From JAICLL01 sp035252155 (GTDB lineage Bacteria > Planctomycetota > Planctomycetia > Pirellulales > JAICIG01): 19,699 nt of DNA. The stretch is taken from positions 1 to 19,699 of the forward strand of contig DATFDL010000447.1 of assembly GCA_035252155.1 (NCBI GenBank), read 5' to 3'. Positions 1 through 6,535 of the stretch are shown here, piece by piece; positions within the stretch are counted from its first letter, which is position 1; each line of letters starts with the position of its first letter. The position numbers were made by a program, and so were the translations under genes. The notes under the pieces were generated by a model that ran no database searches, was not told where the DNA came from, and saw nothing but the letters and a program-made list of their open reading frames with translations.

Positions 1-2
1 AT

Positions 3-368
3 CTGACTCTCGTATACGCGCCTTGGTTCGAGAAAAAAATCGCACCGCAACTACCGACGACTCAGATTTCGCGACCTTGGTTTAATCGTCTTCAGCAATC
101 AATCACGCCTGTGGTTGAAGGGGCGGCCACCGTTGACCCTATCGGCTTTGACGACAACGAGTCGCATTGGCGCGTCAGGCTCGCCGGCGGACATTCTTAC
201 GAAATGACAAGCACCGGTCTGCCGACCCATAAATCGCTTGAGGCAATCATTCACTCATTGACCGCATTCCTCCTTGGCCTATTAGGTGCTTTGGCGGGAC
301 GATGGTTTCATGCAAGCAGACAGCGAAACGGCGACGGGTCGCCTGCAAATAGCGGTTCCGATTTATGA
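3..368 (+). CDS. Hypothetical small membrane protein, 5' end outside window
   Basis: The reading frame is open from the left edge to a TGA at 366-368, giving at least 121 residues. A GTG at 111 could be a start, but it has no ribosome binding site and the frame continues upstream without a stop, so I read this as the end of a longer gene. A hydrophobic stretch near the C-terminus (SLTAFLLGLLGALAG) is a probable membrane helix, followed by a short basic and Gly/Ser-rich tail. The family is not recognised. The stop overlaps the start of the next gene as ATGA, so the two are probably translated together, and the product may be a membrane partner of the DUF447 protein. Confidence is moderate because the N-terminus is missing and base composition is less GC-rich than in the neighbours. 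Confidence 0.5.
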   Translation: MTLVYAPWFEKKIAPQLPTTQISRPWFNRLQQSITPVVEGAATVDPIGFDDNESHWRVRLAGGHSYEMTSTGLPTHKSLEAIIHSLTAFLLGLLGALAGRWFHASRQRNGDGSPANSGSDL

Positions 369-943
369 TTCTCGAAGCCATTGTCACCACGCTCAACGAC
401 GACGGCAGCGTGAATGTCGCGCCGATGGGACCGCAGGTAGATGCCCGCATGCATTCGCTCGTTCTTCGGCCTTATCAGACTTCTACTACCTATCAAAACC
501 TGAAACGCATGGGCCACGGAGTTTTGCACGTGACCGACGACGTCGAGCTATTGGCCCGGGCGGCCATCGGCCCACTTTCGCCGCCGCCGGAGCTTGAGCC
601 GGCCGAGGGCATCGAGGGCTTTCGCCTGGCCGATTGCTGCCGCTGGTATTCGTTTCGCGTTGGCTCGCTCGACGACCGCCAGCCGCGCACCACGATCATG
701 GCCGACGTGGTCGCACACGGGCGGGTGCGTGATTTCTTTGGCTTCAATCGGGCCAAACATGCTGTCGTCGAGGCGGCGATCCTGGCGACGCGGCTGGGCT
801 TGTTGCCCGCCGACGAAATTCGCGCTGAGTATCAGCGGCTCAAAATCCTGGTCGATAAAACCGGCGGCGATCAGGAGCACCGCGCGTTTCAATTTTTGCA
901 GGCCCACGTGGAACGGAATTCATTCCGTTCGGAATCAATGTAA
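365..943 (+). CDS. DUF447 family protein, putative FMN-binding split-barrel flavoprotein
   Basis: The 192-residue product opens with EAIVTTLNDDGSVNVAPMG, the typical N-terminus of the DUF447 family, which is common in methanogens and planctomycetes. Family members adopt the FMN-binding split-barrel fold, and in methylotrophs they are often found near tetrahydromethanopterin-linked C1 genes. The reaction is unknown, and no other C1 gene is visible here. The ATG overlaps the upstream stop as ATGA. The last nine or so residues (RNSFRSESM) are translated from a dispersed palindrome (911-930) that runs into the coding region, so the native C-terminus has probably been replaced. The family call is by recognition of the N-terminal pattern and overall length; a link to C1 metabolism is inference only. 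Confidence 0.8.
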   Translation: MILEAIVTTLNDDGSVNVAPMGPQVDARMHSLVLRPYQTSTTYQNLKRMGHGVLHVTDDVELLARAAIGPLSPPPELEPAEGIEGFRLADCCRWYSFRVGSLDDRQPRTTIMADVVAHGRVRDFFGFNRAKHAVVEAAILATRLGLLPADEIRAEYQRLKILVDKTGGDQEHRAFQFLQAHVERNSFRSESM

Positions 944-999
944 CGCAGCAGGCCGCTTTGGCAGCGACCACTAAAACGGGAACGGAATGAATTCCGTTC
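911..999. repeat. Exact 20-bp inverted repeat between convergent genes
   Basis: GAACGGAATTCATTCCGTTC at 911-930 recurs as its exact reverse complement at 980-999, with 49 bases between. Each arm is itself nearly palindromic. The left arm lies inside the end of the DUF447 gene. The right arm supplies the first base of the antisense TAG stop (999-1001) of the methyltransferase-like gene. A related but diverged pair lies at 18058-18142. It could act as a two-way transcription barrier, although no T-run follows either stem. Confidence 0.85.
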
Positions 1000-1814
1000 T
1001 ACATGCTGAACTCGATCGCCACGACGGCATAGGTCCGCACCGCCTGTTTCCAGCGCCAAAAACCGGTGATGCGTGGATTGACACTCACGCCCGGCAATGC
1101 CGCCAGCACGTTGGGCGGATTCAGTCCATGAAAGAAGTTGCCGCGAGTGGTGACTTCGTTGAGCAGCTCCGGCCACTGCGGCTCGGCTAGTTGCCCCAAA
1201 GCCGGCAGTGTGGCCGACGAAACAAAATCGGTGATCAGCACTCCTCGTCCGCCCGGCGACAACAGTTGGGTCATTAGTCTTTGATGGCTTGCGCGCACGG
1301 ATAAAACCACCTCCAGCAAGCGTGGATGTGACTGGCCGAGCACGAGTACCGCCCCTTCGATCAATTGACTGACGACGCACGTCGAGGCCACCACGTCGAA
1401 CGGTCCGGTGAACGGCGGCGCCGTCGAAGCGAAACAATTGACGACCTGGTCGATTTCGGCATCCGTCAACGATTCGCCCCGTTGTCGGTTGCCCAAGAGC
1501 TGCCAGCAGCCCGTGAGGTCGATGCCGCCGTGCAAGTGCATGACGCCGCGCTCGGCCGCCGACAGCCGACCCGCTCCTCGTTCGAGGGCGTCGGCATCGA
1601 TGTCCACCAGATGCACTTCGCGGTAGGCGCCCACCAGAGCGGTCAAATCAAGATCGTCGCAATTGCCGGCGCCCAGCACACACAACCGGTCGGAATTGGC
1701 GCGGGCGGCGGCCACCAACCGCGCCGTAGTTTCGGCTCGATGACTGGCATAGTCCGACCATGACTCGCGCCGCGCGGCGTTTCGGCGGATTTGTTCGGAA
1801 ACGAGCCAATTCAT
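999..1814 (-). CDS. Class I SAM-dependent methyltransferase-like protein
   Basis: The 271-residue product has a Rossmann-type start: VLGAGNCDDLDL (about residues 46-57) fits the glycine-rich AdoMet loop, and VHLVDIDADAL (67-77) fits the acidic strand 2 that binds the ribose. Later segments such as SPGGRGVLITDF look like strand 5. The substrate cannot be told. The start at 1814 (MNWLVSEQ) is preferred over a longer frame to 1898 because AGGA lies about eight bases upstream and the extension looks non-coding. It converges on the DUF447 gene, and its TAG stop is formed at the edge of a dispersed palindrome. The gene is divergent from the small acidic protein at 2025. The fold call is fairly safe; activity is inferred. 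Confidence 0.7.
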   Translation of the reverse strand: MNWLVSEQIRRNAARRESWSDYASHRAETTARLVAAARANSDRLCVLGAGNCDDLDLTALVGAYREVHLVDIDADALERGAGRLSAAERGVMHLHGGIDLTGCWQLLGNRQRGESLTDAEIDQVVNCFASTAPPFTGPFDVVASTCVVSQLIEGAVLVLGQSHPRLLEVVLSVRASHQRLMTQLLSPGGRGVLITDFVSSATLPALGQLAEPQWPELLNEVTTRGNFFHGLNPPNVLAALPGVSVNPRITGFWRWKQAVRTYAVVAIEFSM

Positions 1815-2012
1815 GGAGCATCCTGGCTGACACGCTTCGGGCAAGGCCCACCTGCGTCGCCGCCCGTCGCCTTCAGATGACGTCGCTGAGAAAAACAAGA
1901 TAGCTTTTCACGAACACCAACGAAATCGTCGCAGTCGGAAACAGGATGTTCAGATGGCCGGGGCACGCACTTTGCACCCCCGCCCCTGTGCCTGTTCGTG
2001 CTTTTTATCCAC

Positions 2013-2020
2013 GGAGGAGG
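2013..2020 (+). promoter_or_regulatory. Strong Shine-Dalgarno sequence
   Basis: GGAGGAGG ends four bases before ATG 2025. It fixes that start against an in-frame GTG at 1998. It stands out because most genes in this window have weak or no Shine-Dalgarno sequence, suggesting this small protein is well translated. Confidence 0.7.
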
Positions 2021-2024
2021 TATC

Positions 2025-2234
2025 ATGAAACTCACCGGTTTTTCAGCCATCGAATTCGCGGAGAAAGAAGGCCTGCGGCTCCATAAGGCAGCCGACCGAA
2101 TTGACGGCGCCCAGCCGAACTTGACGATCGCCGAGGCCGAAGCGATCGCAACCGACGACCCCGACCTGATCTGGCTCGAAGTGCCGGACGGCGAATACTA
2201 CGGTGAACCTCGCAACATGCAGCCGGAGCGGTAA
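2025..2234 (+). CDS. Small acidic hypothetical protein
   Basis: This 69-residue protein starts MKLTGFSAIEFAEKEGL and is rich in Asp and Glu (AEAEAIATDDPDLIWLEV). It has no signal peptide or membrane helix and so is probably cytosolic. The family is not recognised. The ATG follows a near-perfect GGAGGAGG at a spacing of four. Its 3' end overlaps the preferred GTG start of the nucleoside hydrolase gene by 32 bases, so it may lead that operon. The strong ribosome site and good codon pattern support a real gene; function is unknown. Confidence 0.65.
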   Translation: MKLTGFSAIEFAEKEGLRLHKAADRIDGAQPNLTIAEAEAIATDDPDLIWLEVPDGEYYGEPRNMQPER

Positions 2235-3252
2235 GCCAATTAGGCCTCATGTGTATGGGGCACTGGTCGCCCTTTTGTTTTCGACATCGCTGCCGGCCGC
2301 CGAGCCTCCGCCGGGCGTGCCGCTGATCTTCGATACCGACATTGGCAACGACATCGACGACGCTTTGGCGTTGGGCGTCATTCATGCTTTGCAAAGTCGC
2401 CACGAATGCCGCTTGCTGGCGGTGACCATTAACAAGGACGAACCCTCGTGCACGCCGTTCGTCGATCTGGTCAACACATTTTTCGGGCGTGGCGACATTC
2501 CCATCGGTGTGGTGCATGGCGGCAAAACGCCTGAGCCGAGCCGCTACACCCGACCCGTGGTCGAGGCGACAGACGGCGGGGCCGCGCGATACCCGCACAA
2601 TCTGGCAAGCAGCCGCGACGCTTTCGAGGCCGTGAACCTGCTGCGAGCAACGTTGAGCAAACAGCCGGACGCAAGCGTGGTGATGGTCGCCGTTGGTTTT
2701 TCGACCAACCTGGCGAGGCTGCTCGATAGCCCGGGTGATGAACGCAGCGAGCTGACGGGCGTCGAGCTGGTCGCTCGCAAATGCCGGTTGCTTTCGATGA
2801 TGGCGGGCAACTTCCGAGCGGCTGAACATCAGCCCGAATACAATGTCGCCACCGATATTCCAGCGGCCCGGGCAGTTTTTGGCCGTTGGCCGACGCCGAT
2901 TGTCGTGAGCGGTTTTGAGATTGGCGAGGCGGTCTTGTTTCCCGGGCGGAGCATCGAAGCGGATTTCGCTTACGTGGCGCACCATCCGCTGGCCGAAGCC
3001 TATCGAGCGTATGCCAAAATGCCGTATGATCGGCCCACCTGGGACTTGACGAGCGTACTCTATGCCGTGCGGCCGGAGCGAGGTTATTTTGGCGTTTCCG
3101 AGCCCGGCGCGGTCGAGGCGGATGAGAAAGGCATGACCCGATTCAAGCCGCAGCCGAATGGCCGGCATCGCCACCTCACCCTCGACGCGCGGCAAGCCGA
3201 GCGAACGCGAGAAGCCCTCATTCAACTGGCCAGCCAGCCACCTTCGCCATGA
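2203..3252 (+). CDS. Secreted nucleoside hydrolase (inosine-uridine preferring family)
   Basis: The 349-residue product carries the family signature DTDIGNDIDDALAL (D44, D46, N49, D50, D52, D53), the aspartate cluster that holds the catalytic calcium and the ribose. It also has PEYNVATDIPAA (N214) and a C-terminal TWDLTSVLYAV block (D281). The residue before D281 is Trp, where several protozoan enzymes have a catalytic His, so purine specificity is uncertain. Family members cleave the N-glycosidic bond of ribonucleosides. The N-terminus is a signal peptide with a basic lead (RSGKPIRPH), a hydrophobic core and PAA before the mature protein, pointing to the periplasm. Start: GTG 2203 is preferred because GTG 2251 would leave no positive residue ahead of the core. 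The stop overlaps the next start as ATGA, so it is coupled to the ThuA-like gene. Confidence 0.85.
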   Translation: MNLATCSRSGKPIRPHVYGALVALLFSTSLPAAEPPPGVPLIFDTDIGNDIDDALALGVIHALQSRHECRLLAVTINKDEPSCTPFVDLVNTFFGRGDIPIGVVHGGKTPEPSRYTRPVVEATDGGAARYPHNLASSRDAFEAVNLLRATLSKQPDASVVMVAVGFSTNLARLLDSPGDERSELTGVELVARKCRLLSMMAGNFRAAEHQPEYNVATDIPAARAVFGRWPTPIVVSGFEIGEAVLFPGRSIEADFAYVAHHPLAEAYRAYAKMPYDRPTWDLTSVLYAVRPERGYFGVSEPGAVEADEKGMTRFKPQPNGRHRHLTLDARQAERTREALIQLASQPPSP

Positions 3253-4049
3253 ATCGCGCAATCTTATTACTTCTGGTTAGCTTGTCGTTCACCGCCGCCG
3301 CGCGCGCCGACGACGCGCCGCCCAAACGTTTACTGCTGTTGGGCCAAGGGCCCGACGGCCATCCGCCCACGACACATGAATACATGGCCGGGCAAAAAAT
3401 TCTCAAGGCATGCCTCGAGCGCGCGCCCGATTTGAAAGTCGAAATTGAATCTGCCGACGAGCCGTGGACCGACGGACCGGATCGGCTGGCCAAGGCCGAC
3501 GGCGTGGTGCTCTTTCTTTCGGAGGGCGCCAAGTGGTGCCAAGCCGATCCCCGCCGCTATGACGCTCTGACTCGCCTGGCCGCGCGGGGCGGCGCTATTG
3601 CCGGCTTGCACTGGGGCATCGGCGCCAAAGACGCGCGGTACGTCGATGGCTTCCAAAAACTTTTGGGCGGCTGTCACGGCGGTCCCGACCGGCGCTATGC
3701 TGTGGTCGAAGAAACGTTGCAGATCGCCGATCCGAAACATCCAATCGCCGCTGGATTGACCGCACTGCGCGTCCGCGACGAGTTTTACTATCGACTCAAG
3801 CTGATCCAAGACGACGCGCTCACGCCAATCATTACTGTACCGATCGAAGGCCACAACGAGACGGTGGCCTGGGCCTGGCAGCGCCCCGACGGCGGGCGAT
3901 CGTTCGGCTTCAGCGGTCTGCACTTTCACGACAACTGGCGGCACCCGGTCTATCGCCGCCTGGTCGCGCAGGGCGCGCTTTGGACACTCAAGCTGCCTGT
4001 CCCCGCCGATGGCCTCAACGTCGACTTGCCCAAAGAACTTCTTCCCTGA
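3249..4049 (+). CDS. Secreted ThuA-like domain protein
   Basis: The 266-residue protein has a clear signal peptide (MNRAILLLLVSLSFTAAARA, cleavage near residue 20). The rest reads as a ThuA-like domain, a glutamine-amidotransferase-like fold first named from trehalose utilisation: LLLLGQGPDGHPPTTHEY near the start, ADGVVLFLSEGAKW, then GGAIAGLHWGIGA and HPIAAGLTAL, with GFSGLHFHDNW near the end. Planctomycetes carry many secreted ThuA proteins, often fused to or near sugar oxidoreductases and hydrolases; their chemistry is mostly unproven. The ATG overlaps the nucleoside hydrolase stop as ATGA, so a shared role in breaking down extracellular nucleosides or glycosides is plausible but inferred. 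Confidence 0.8.
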   Translation: MNRAILLLLVSLSFTAAARADDAPPKRLLLLGQGPDGHPPTTHEYMAGQKILKACLERAPDLKVEIESADEPWTDGPDRLAKADGVVLFLSEGAKWCQADPRRYDALTRLAARGGAIAGLHWGIGAKDARYVDGFQKLLGGCHGGPDRRYAVVEETLQIADPKHPIAAGLTALRVRDEFYYRLKLIQDDALTPIITVPIEGHNETVAWAWQRPDGGRSFGFSGLHFHDNWRHPVYRRLVAQGALWTLKLPVPADGLNVDLPKELLP

Positions 4050-4114
4050 CCCCCGAATCCCGAATGCTGAATGCTGAGTCCTGCCCCTGATCCCCGACCT
4101 CTGACCCCCGACCT
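4050..4114. repeat. Degenerate CTGACCCC(C)GA short tandem repeats
   Basis: The 65 bases between two convergent genes are made almost wholly of short units such as CTGACCCCCGAC, CTGATCCCCGACCT and GAATGCTGAATGCTGA. The same type of tract occurs at 6549-6603. It has no coding potential of its own and shows no hairpin with a T-run. Confidence 0.75.
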
Positions 4115-5608
4115 CTACTTCCACACCGATGCCAGATCGTCGGAGCACGGCTTGCGGATGCCGTTGTCGTTCAAAATCTCTTCCGTCGCGTCGGCGATTT
4201 CTTGACGGCGAAAGACCAGCGTTTCGGTGCCTTTGCCGGCGAACTTGAATTCGATGTACTCCGACTGCGTATAGCGCAGCAATTCGGCCAGATGACGCAG
4301 ACTCCGCACGGGGATGTCGTTCATCGAGCTGACCACGCTGAACATCGCCTGGCTGTAGCCGCACGTCAGGCGGTGCGAAAAGAACGGCGCGGCGATGATG
4401 ACGAGCTCTTCGCCCTCGAAGGCGGGATCGTCGCCCAAGCGAGTCACCAGCGGATGCCCGCGGTCGAGCAAATACGGCGACCACTTGGCCCCCAACGCCA
4501 CCACCAGCTCGCGATAGGCCGGCGTGAAGACGATCGGGCCGTAAATGAAGTAGCGCGGATAGCCGCCCTTGAGATACGGCACCAGCAGCCGATCTCGGCT
4601 GGTCACCGGCAGCGAGACGCTCATCGACTGGCCATCGCGAAGCACCGTCAGCGGCAGCTTGCCTTCTTGCGTGAGCGAGGGCACGAGGTATTGAAATGGC
4701 AGCTTGAGCTCTCCCTCGACTTGCACGCGGCCGGCGTTGTCGAGCGAGTGCTCGCCGACTTTGATGACGACGTCACCTTCTTTGAGCGGGTACGAGTCGT
4801 TGGTTTCCGCGGGCCGCGTGACCATGCACCCGCCGGTCCCGGCAGGCAGACCCAGCTTGGCGCGAATGGCGTCGTTTTCGACGGTTTGAAATTGATCGCG
4901 CAGTCGCGGCTTGCCGTCGTAATGACCATCGGCGGCGTCGGCCAGAAACGCCGACACCTCCTCGACCGGAATCAGGTAGCCGATGTTCTCGGCCTGCTTC
5001 AAGCCGCTGAAGGCGACACCCACCAGCTTGCCGTCGGTGACCGCCGGACCTCCACTGTTGCCGGGATTCAAGGCGGCGTCGATCTGCACCCGCAGCCCGC
5101 CCGTGCCGTAATGATAGGGAGCATAGTCGATGCGCGAAACGATTCCTTCGGTGACCGACATCTGCTCGCCGCCCACGGGATAACCATAGACGTTCACCGT
5201 GGTTTTGGTCTGGGGCCGACCGTCGCCGAAGGCGATGGCCTGCCGGTTGTCGAAGAAGCTTTCATCCTCCAGCCGCAGCACGGCCAGATCGATATCGGCC
5301 GCCATGGCTTCGACGGTGGCCGGCAGCCGATCGGCCGATTGATGCGGCTGAATGTAAATCTGGTGCGCGTGCCCAACGACGTGGGCGTTGGTCAGAATCC
5401 GCCGGCCCTCGATGACGAAGCCTGTGCCGGTGACTTCGCTCGGAGTGGCCTTGGTCCAGGGCTGAAAGAGATTCGGCGCGCGCTGAGTGACCAATACGTG
5501 CACGACCGAATCTCGCAGTGGATCGGCCGCCGGCGCGGTTTGCATCGGCAACATACCTAGCGCCGCCGCGAACGTCAGTTTCCAAACGGCCGATGGTTTG
5601 CAAAACAT
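4115..5608 (-). CDS. HtrA/Deg family serine protease with PDZ domains, Deg9-like layout
   Basis: The 497-residue product has a signal peptide (hydrophobic LTFAAALGML, PAA near residue 27) and a trypsin-like protease domain with all three catalytic residues: H76 in TNAHVV, D107 in DIDLAVL and S185 in NPGNSGGPA. A PDZ-like region follows (about 265-370: LKEGDVVIKVGEHSLDNAG). The C-terminal third (YFIYGPIVFTP, SSMNDIPVRSLRHLAELLR, ending SDDLASVW) resembles the second, atypical PDZ region of plant and bacterial Deg9-type proteases rather than E. coli DegP. Likely role: periplasmic protein quality control. The start at 5608 is chosen because GGAG lies six bases upstream and the signal peptide begins there; a longer frame to 5746 would bury it. 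A possible promoter lies at 5672-5700. Confidence 0.88.
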   Translation of the reverse strand: MFCKPSAVWKLTFAAALGMLPMQTAPAADPLRDSVVHVLVTQRAPNLFQPWTKATPSEVTGTGFVIEGRRILTNAHVVGHAHQIYIQPHQSADRLPATVEAMAADIDLAVLRLEDESFFDNRQAIAFGDGRPQTKTTVNVYGYPVGGEQMSVTEGIVSRIDYAPYHYGTGGLRVQIDAALNPGNSGGPAVTDGKLVGVAFSGLKQAENIGYLIPVEEVSAFLADAADGHYDGKPRLRDQFQTVENDAIRAKLGLPAGTGGCMVTRPAETNDSYPLKEGDVVIKVGEHSLDNAGRVQVEGELKLPFQYLVPSLTQEGKLPLTVLRDGQSMSVSLPVTSRDRLLVPYLKGGYPRYFIYGPIVFTPAYRELVVALGAKWSPYLLDRGHPLVTRLGDDPAFEGEELVIIAAPFFSHRLTCGYSQAMFSVVSSMNDIPVRSLRHLAELLRYTQSEYIEFKFAGKGTETLVFRRQEIADATEEILNDNGIRKPCSDDLASVWK

Positions 5609-5671
5609 GGAACTCTCCGTAGGAGGAAACTCGTGGCCCGCCCGCCGGCGTCGGACGGGTCGTCGCGGTTC

Positions 5672-5700
5672 AATATGGGCGGACCGGACGTGCATGTCAA
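5672..5700 (-). promoter_or_regulatory. Putative sigma-70 promoter for the HtrA-like gene
   Basis: On the minus strand a perfect TTGACA (5700-5695) is followed after 17 bases by CATATT (5677-5672, four of six matches to TATAAT). Transcription would start near 5665, leaving a leader of about 57 bases before the ATG at 5608. It lies just after the end of the PIN-domain gene, so the protease could be transcribed on its own. Assigned from sequence alone. Confidence 0.45.
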
Positions 5701-5742
5701 AGGCTCCATCGATGATGCGGCGAGCGCGAACAGCGAGGCAAA

Positions 5743-6141
5743 TCACGTCAGAAGCTCAATCAATATGTCTGGAAAACCCTTCAGCGAGGCGTCGTTGGTA
5801 ATAAAGTGCGTGCAGCCGTTCTCCACGGCGGCGGCGAGATGAAGCGAATCGAGTGGTTTGAAGCCATGTTGCGCGCGGATTTGAGCGGCGCGGTCGCAAA
5901 CCGCGCCCGTGATCGATAGGACAATCACGTCGGGCGCGGTGAAGAAAGACTGAAAATCAGCAAGCTTGGCGGCGTCTCCTGTCCTGAGCGGGCCAACGAT
6001 GCACTCCATCCGAACTAAGTCGCTGACGGCGAGTTGCTCGCCTAACATTCGAACGGCCGCAACCCGTGCCGACGCCTTCACTCCCCAGGTGGGCGGTTGC
6101 TCTACGAAATAGATAACGGGGTTAGTGTCAAGAAAAACCAT
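5743..6141 (-). CDS. PIN-domain ribonuclease toxin, VapC-like
   Basis: The 132-residue protein has the acidic residues of the PIN nuclease site: D5 in FLDTNPVIYF, E46 in DLVRMEC, D98 in PLDSLHLAAA and D117 in FITNDASL. PIN toxins of the VapC type cut tRNA or rRNA in a metal-dependent way and are held inactive by the antitoxin encoded just upstream. The length is normal for VapC. The start overlaps the antitoxin stop as TGATG, the usual coupling for such pairs. It is followed by a 134-base gap before the HtrA-like gene. The PIN call is strong; the RNA target cannot be read from sequence. Confidence 0.88.
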   Translation of the reverse strand: MVFLDTNPVIYFVEQPPTWGVKASARVAAVRMLGEQLAVSDLVRMECIVGPLRTGDAAKLADFQSFFTAPDVIVLSITGAVCDRAAQIRAQHGFKPLDSLHLAAAVENGCTHFITNDASLKGFPDILIELLT

Positions 6142-6479
6142 CAGGACGACGGTTCTCGTTTTGTCTGATCAGTTCCCCGCCTCGCCGCTCGACATTCCTC
6201 GTGAAGGCGTTCGACCTGTTGCATTTCGTCCTCGGCCTCAGCGCGCAAGGCGTGAGTGCTAGCGTCGATTTCTTCTTTGGTGCGAGGCGATTGGCCGCGT
6301 GCTTTCTGTCCTGCCCAGATTTGCTTCATTCGTTCCCAAAATGGGTCGTTCTTTGGCAATTCCGGCAGTGGCTGCACGACTAACTGCACGCGACCGGGCG
6401 GCAGCGTCAGCCTCGCGTCGAGCTCCAAGCTGCCGTCAGGTTTCACGGTCCCCTCGACCACGAGGTGCTTTGTCGTCAT
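6141..6479 (-). CDS. Putative antitoxin partner of the PIN toxin
   Basis: This 112-residue protein lies directly upstream of the PIN toxin and shares one base with it (TGATG). The N-terminal half (VVEGTVKPDGSLELDARLTL) forms short strands ending in a Pro-rich LPPGRVQLVVQPLPELP. The C-terminal half is highly charged and probably helical (EEIDASTHALRAEAEDEMQQ), the part that in other VapB-type antitoxins wraps the toxin. No classical AbrB, RHH or Phd motif could be named with confidence. ATG 6479 is chosen over a longer frame to 6533; GGGAAA lies about eight bases upstream. A TATACT (6527-6522, minus strand) could be a -10 box, but no good -35 was found. The antitoxin role is inferred from position and layout. 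Confidence 0.65.
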   Translation of the reverse strand: MTTKHLVVEGTVKPDGSLELDARLTLPPGRVQLVVQPLPELPKNDPFWERMKQIWAGQKARGQSPRTKEEIDASTHALRAEAEDEMQQVERLHEECRAARRGTDQTKREPSS

Positions 6480-6535
6480 ATCACGTTTCCCGTATTCGAC
6501 CTTCGACGTGTCGGTCCCATGAGTATACCACACAG

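Noticed and set aside
2032..3261. Minus-strand open frame (409 codons)
   Set aside because: Antisense to the nucleoside hydrolase, whose metal-binding signature is unmistakable.
4202..5560. Long plus-strand open frame (452 codons)
   Set aside because: Antisense to the HtrA-like gene, which has a full catalytic triad; the plus-strand translation shows no recognisable motif.
5633..5842. 69-codon plus-strand frame with GTG start behind AGGAGG
   Set aside because: The ribosome site is good, but the frame runs antisense into the 3' end of the PIN toxin, shows no recognisable fold and has no promoter; chance is the simpler explanation. It might deserve a look if transcripts are found.
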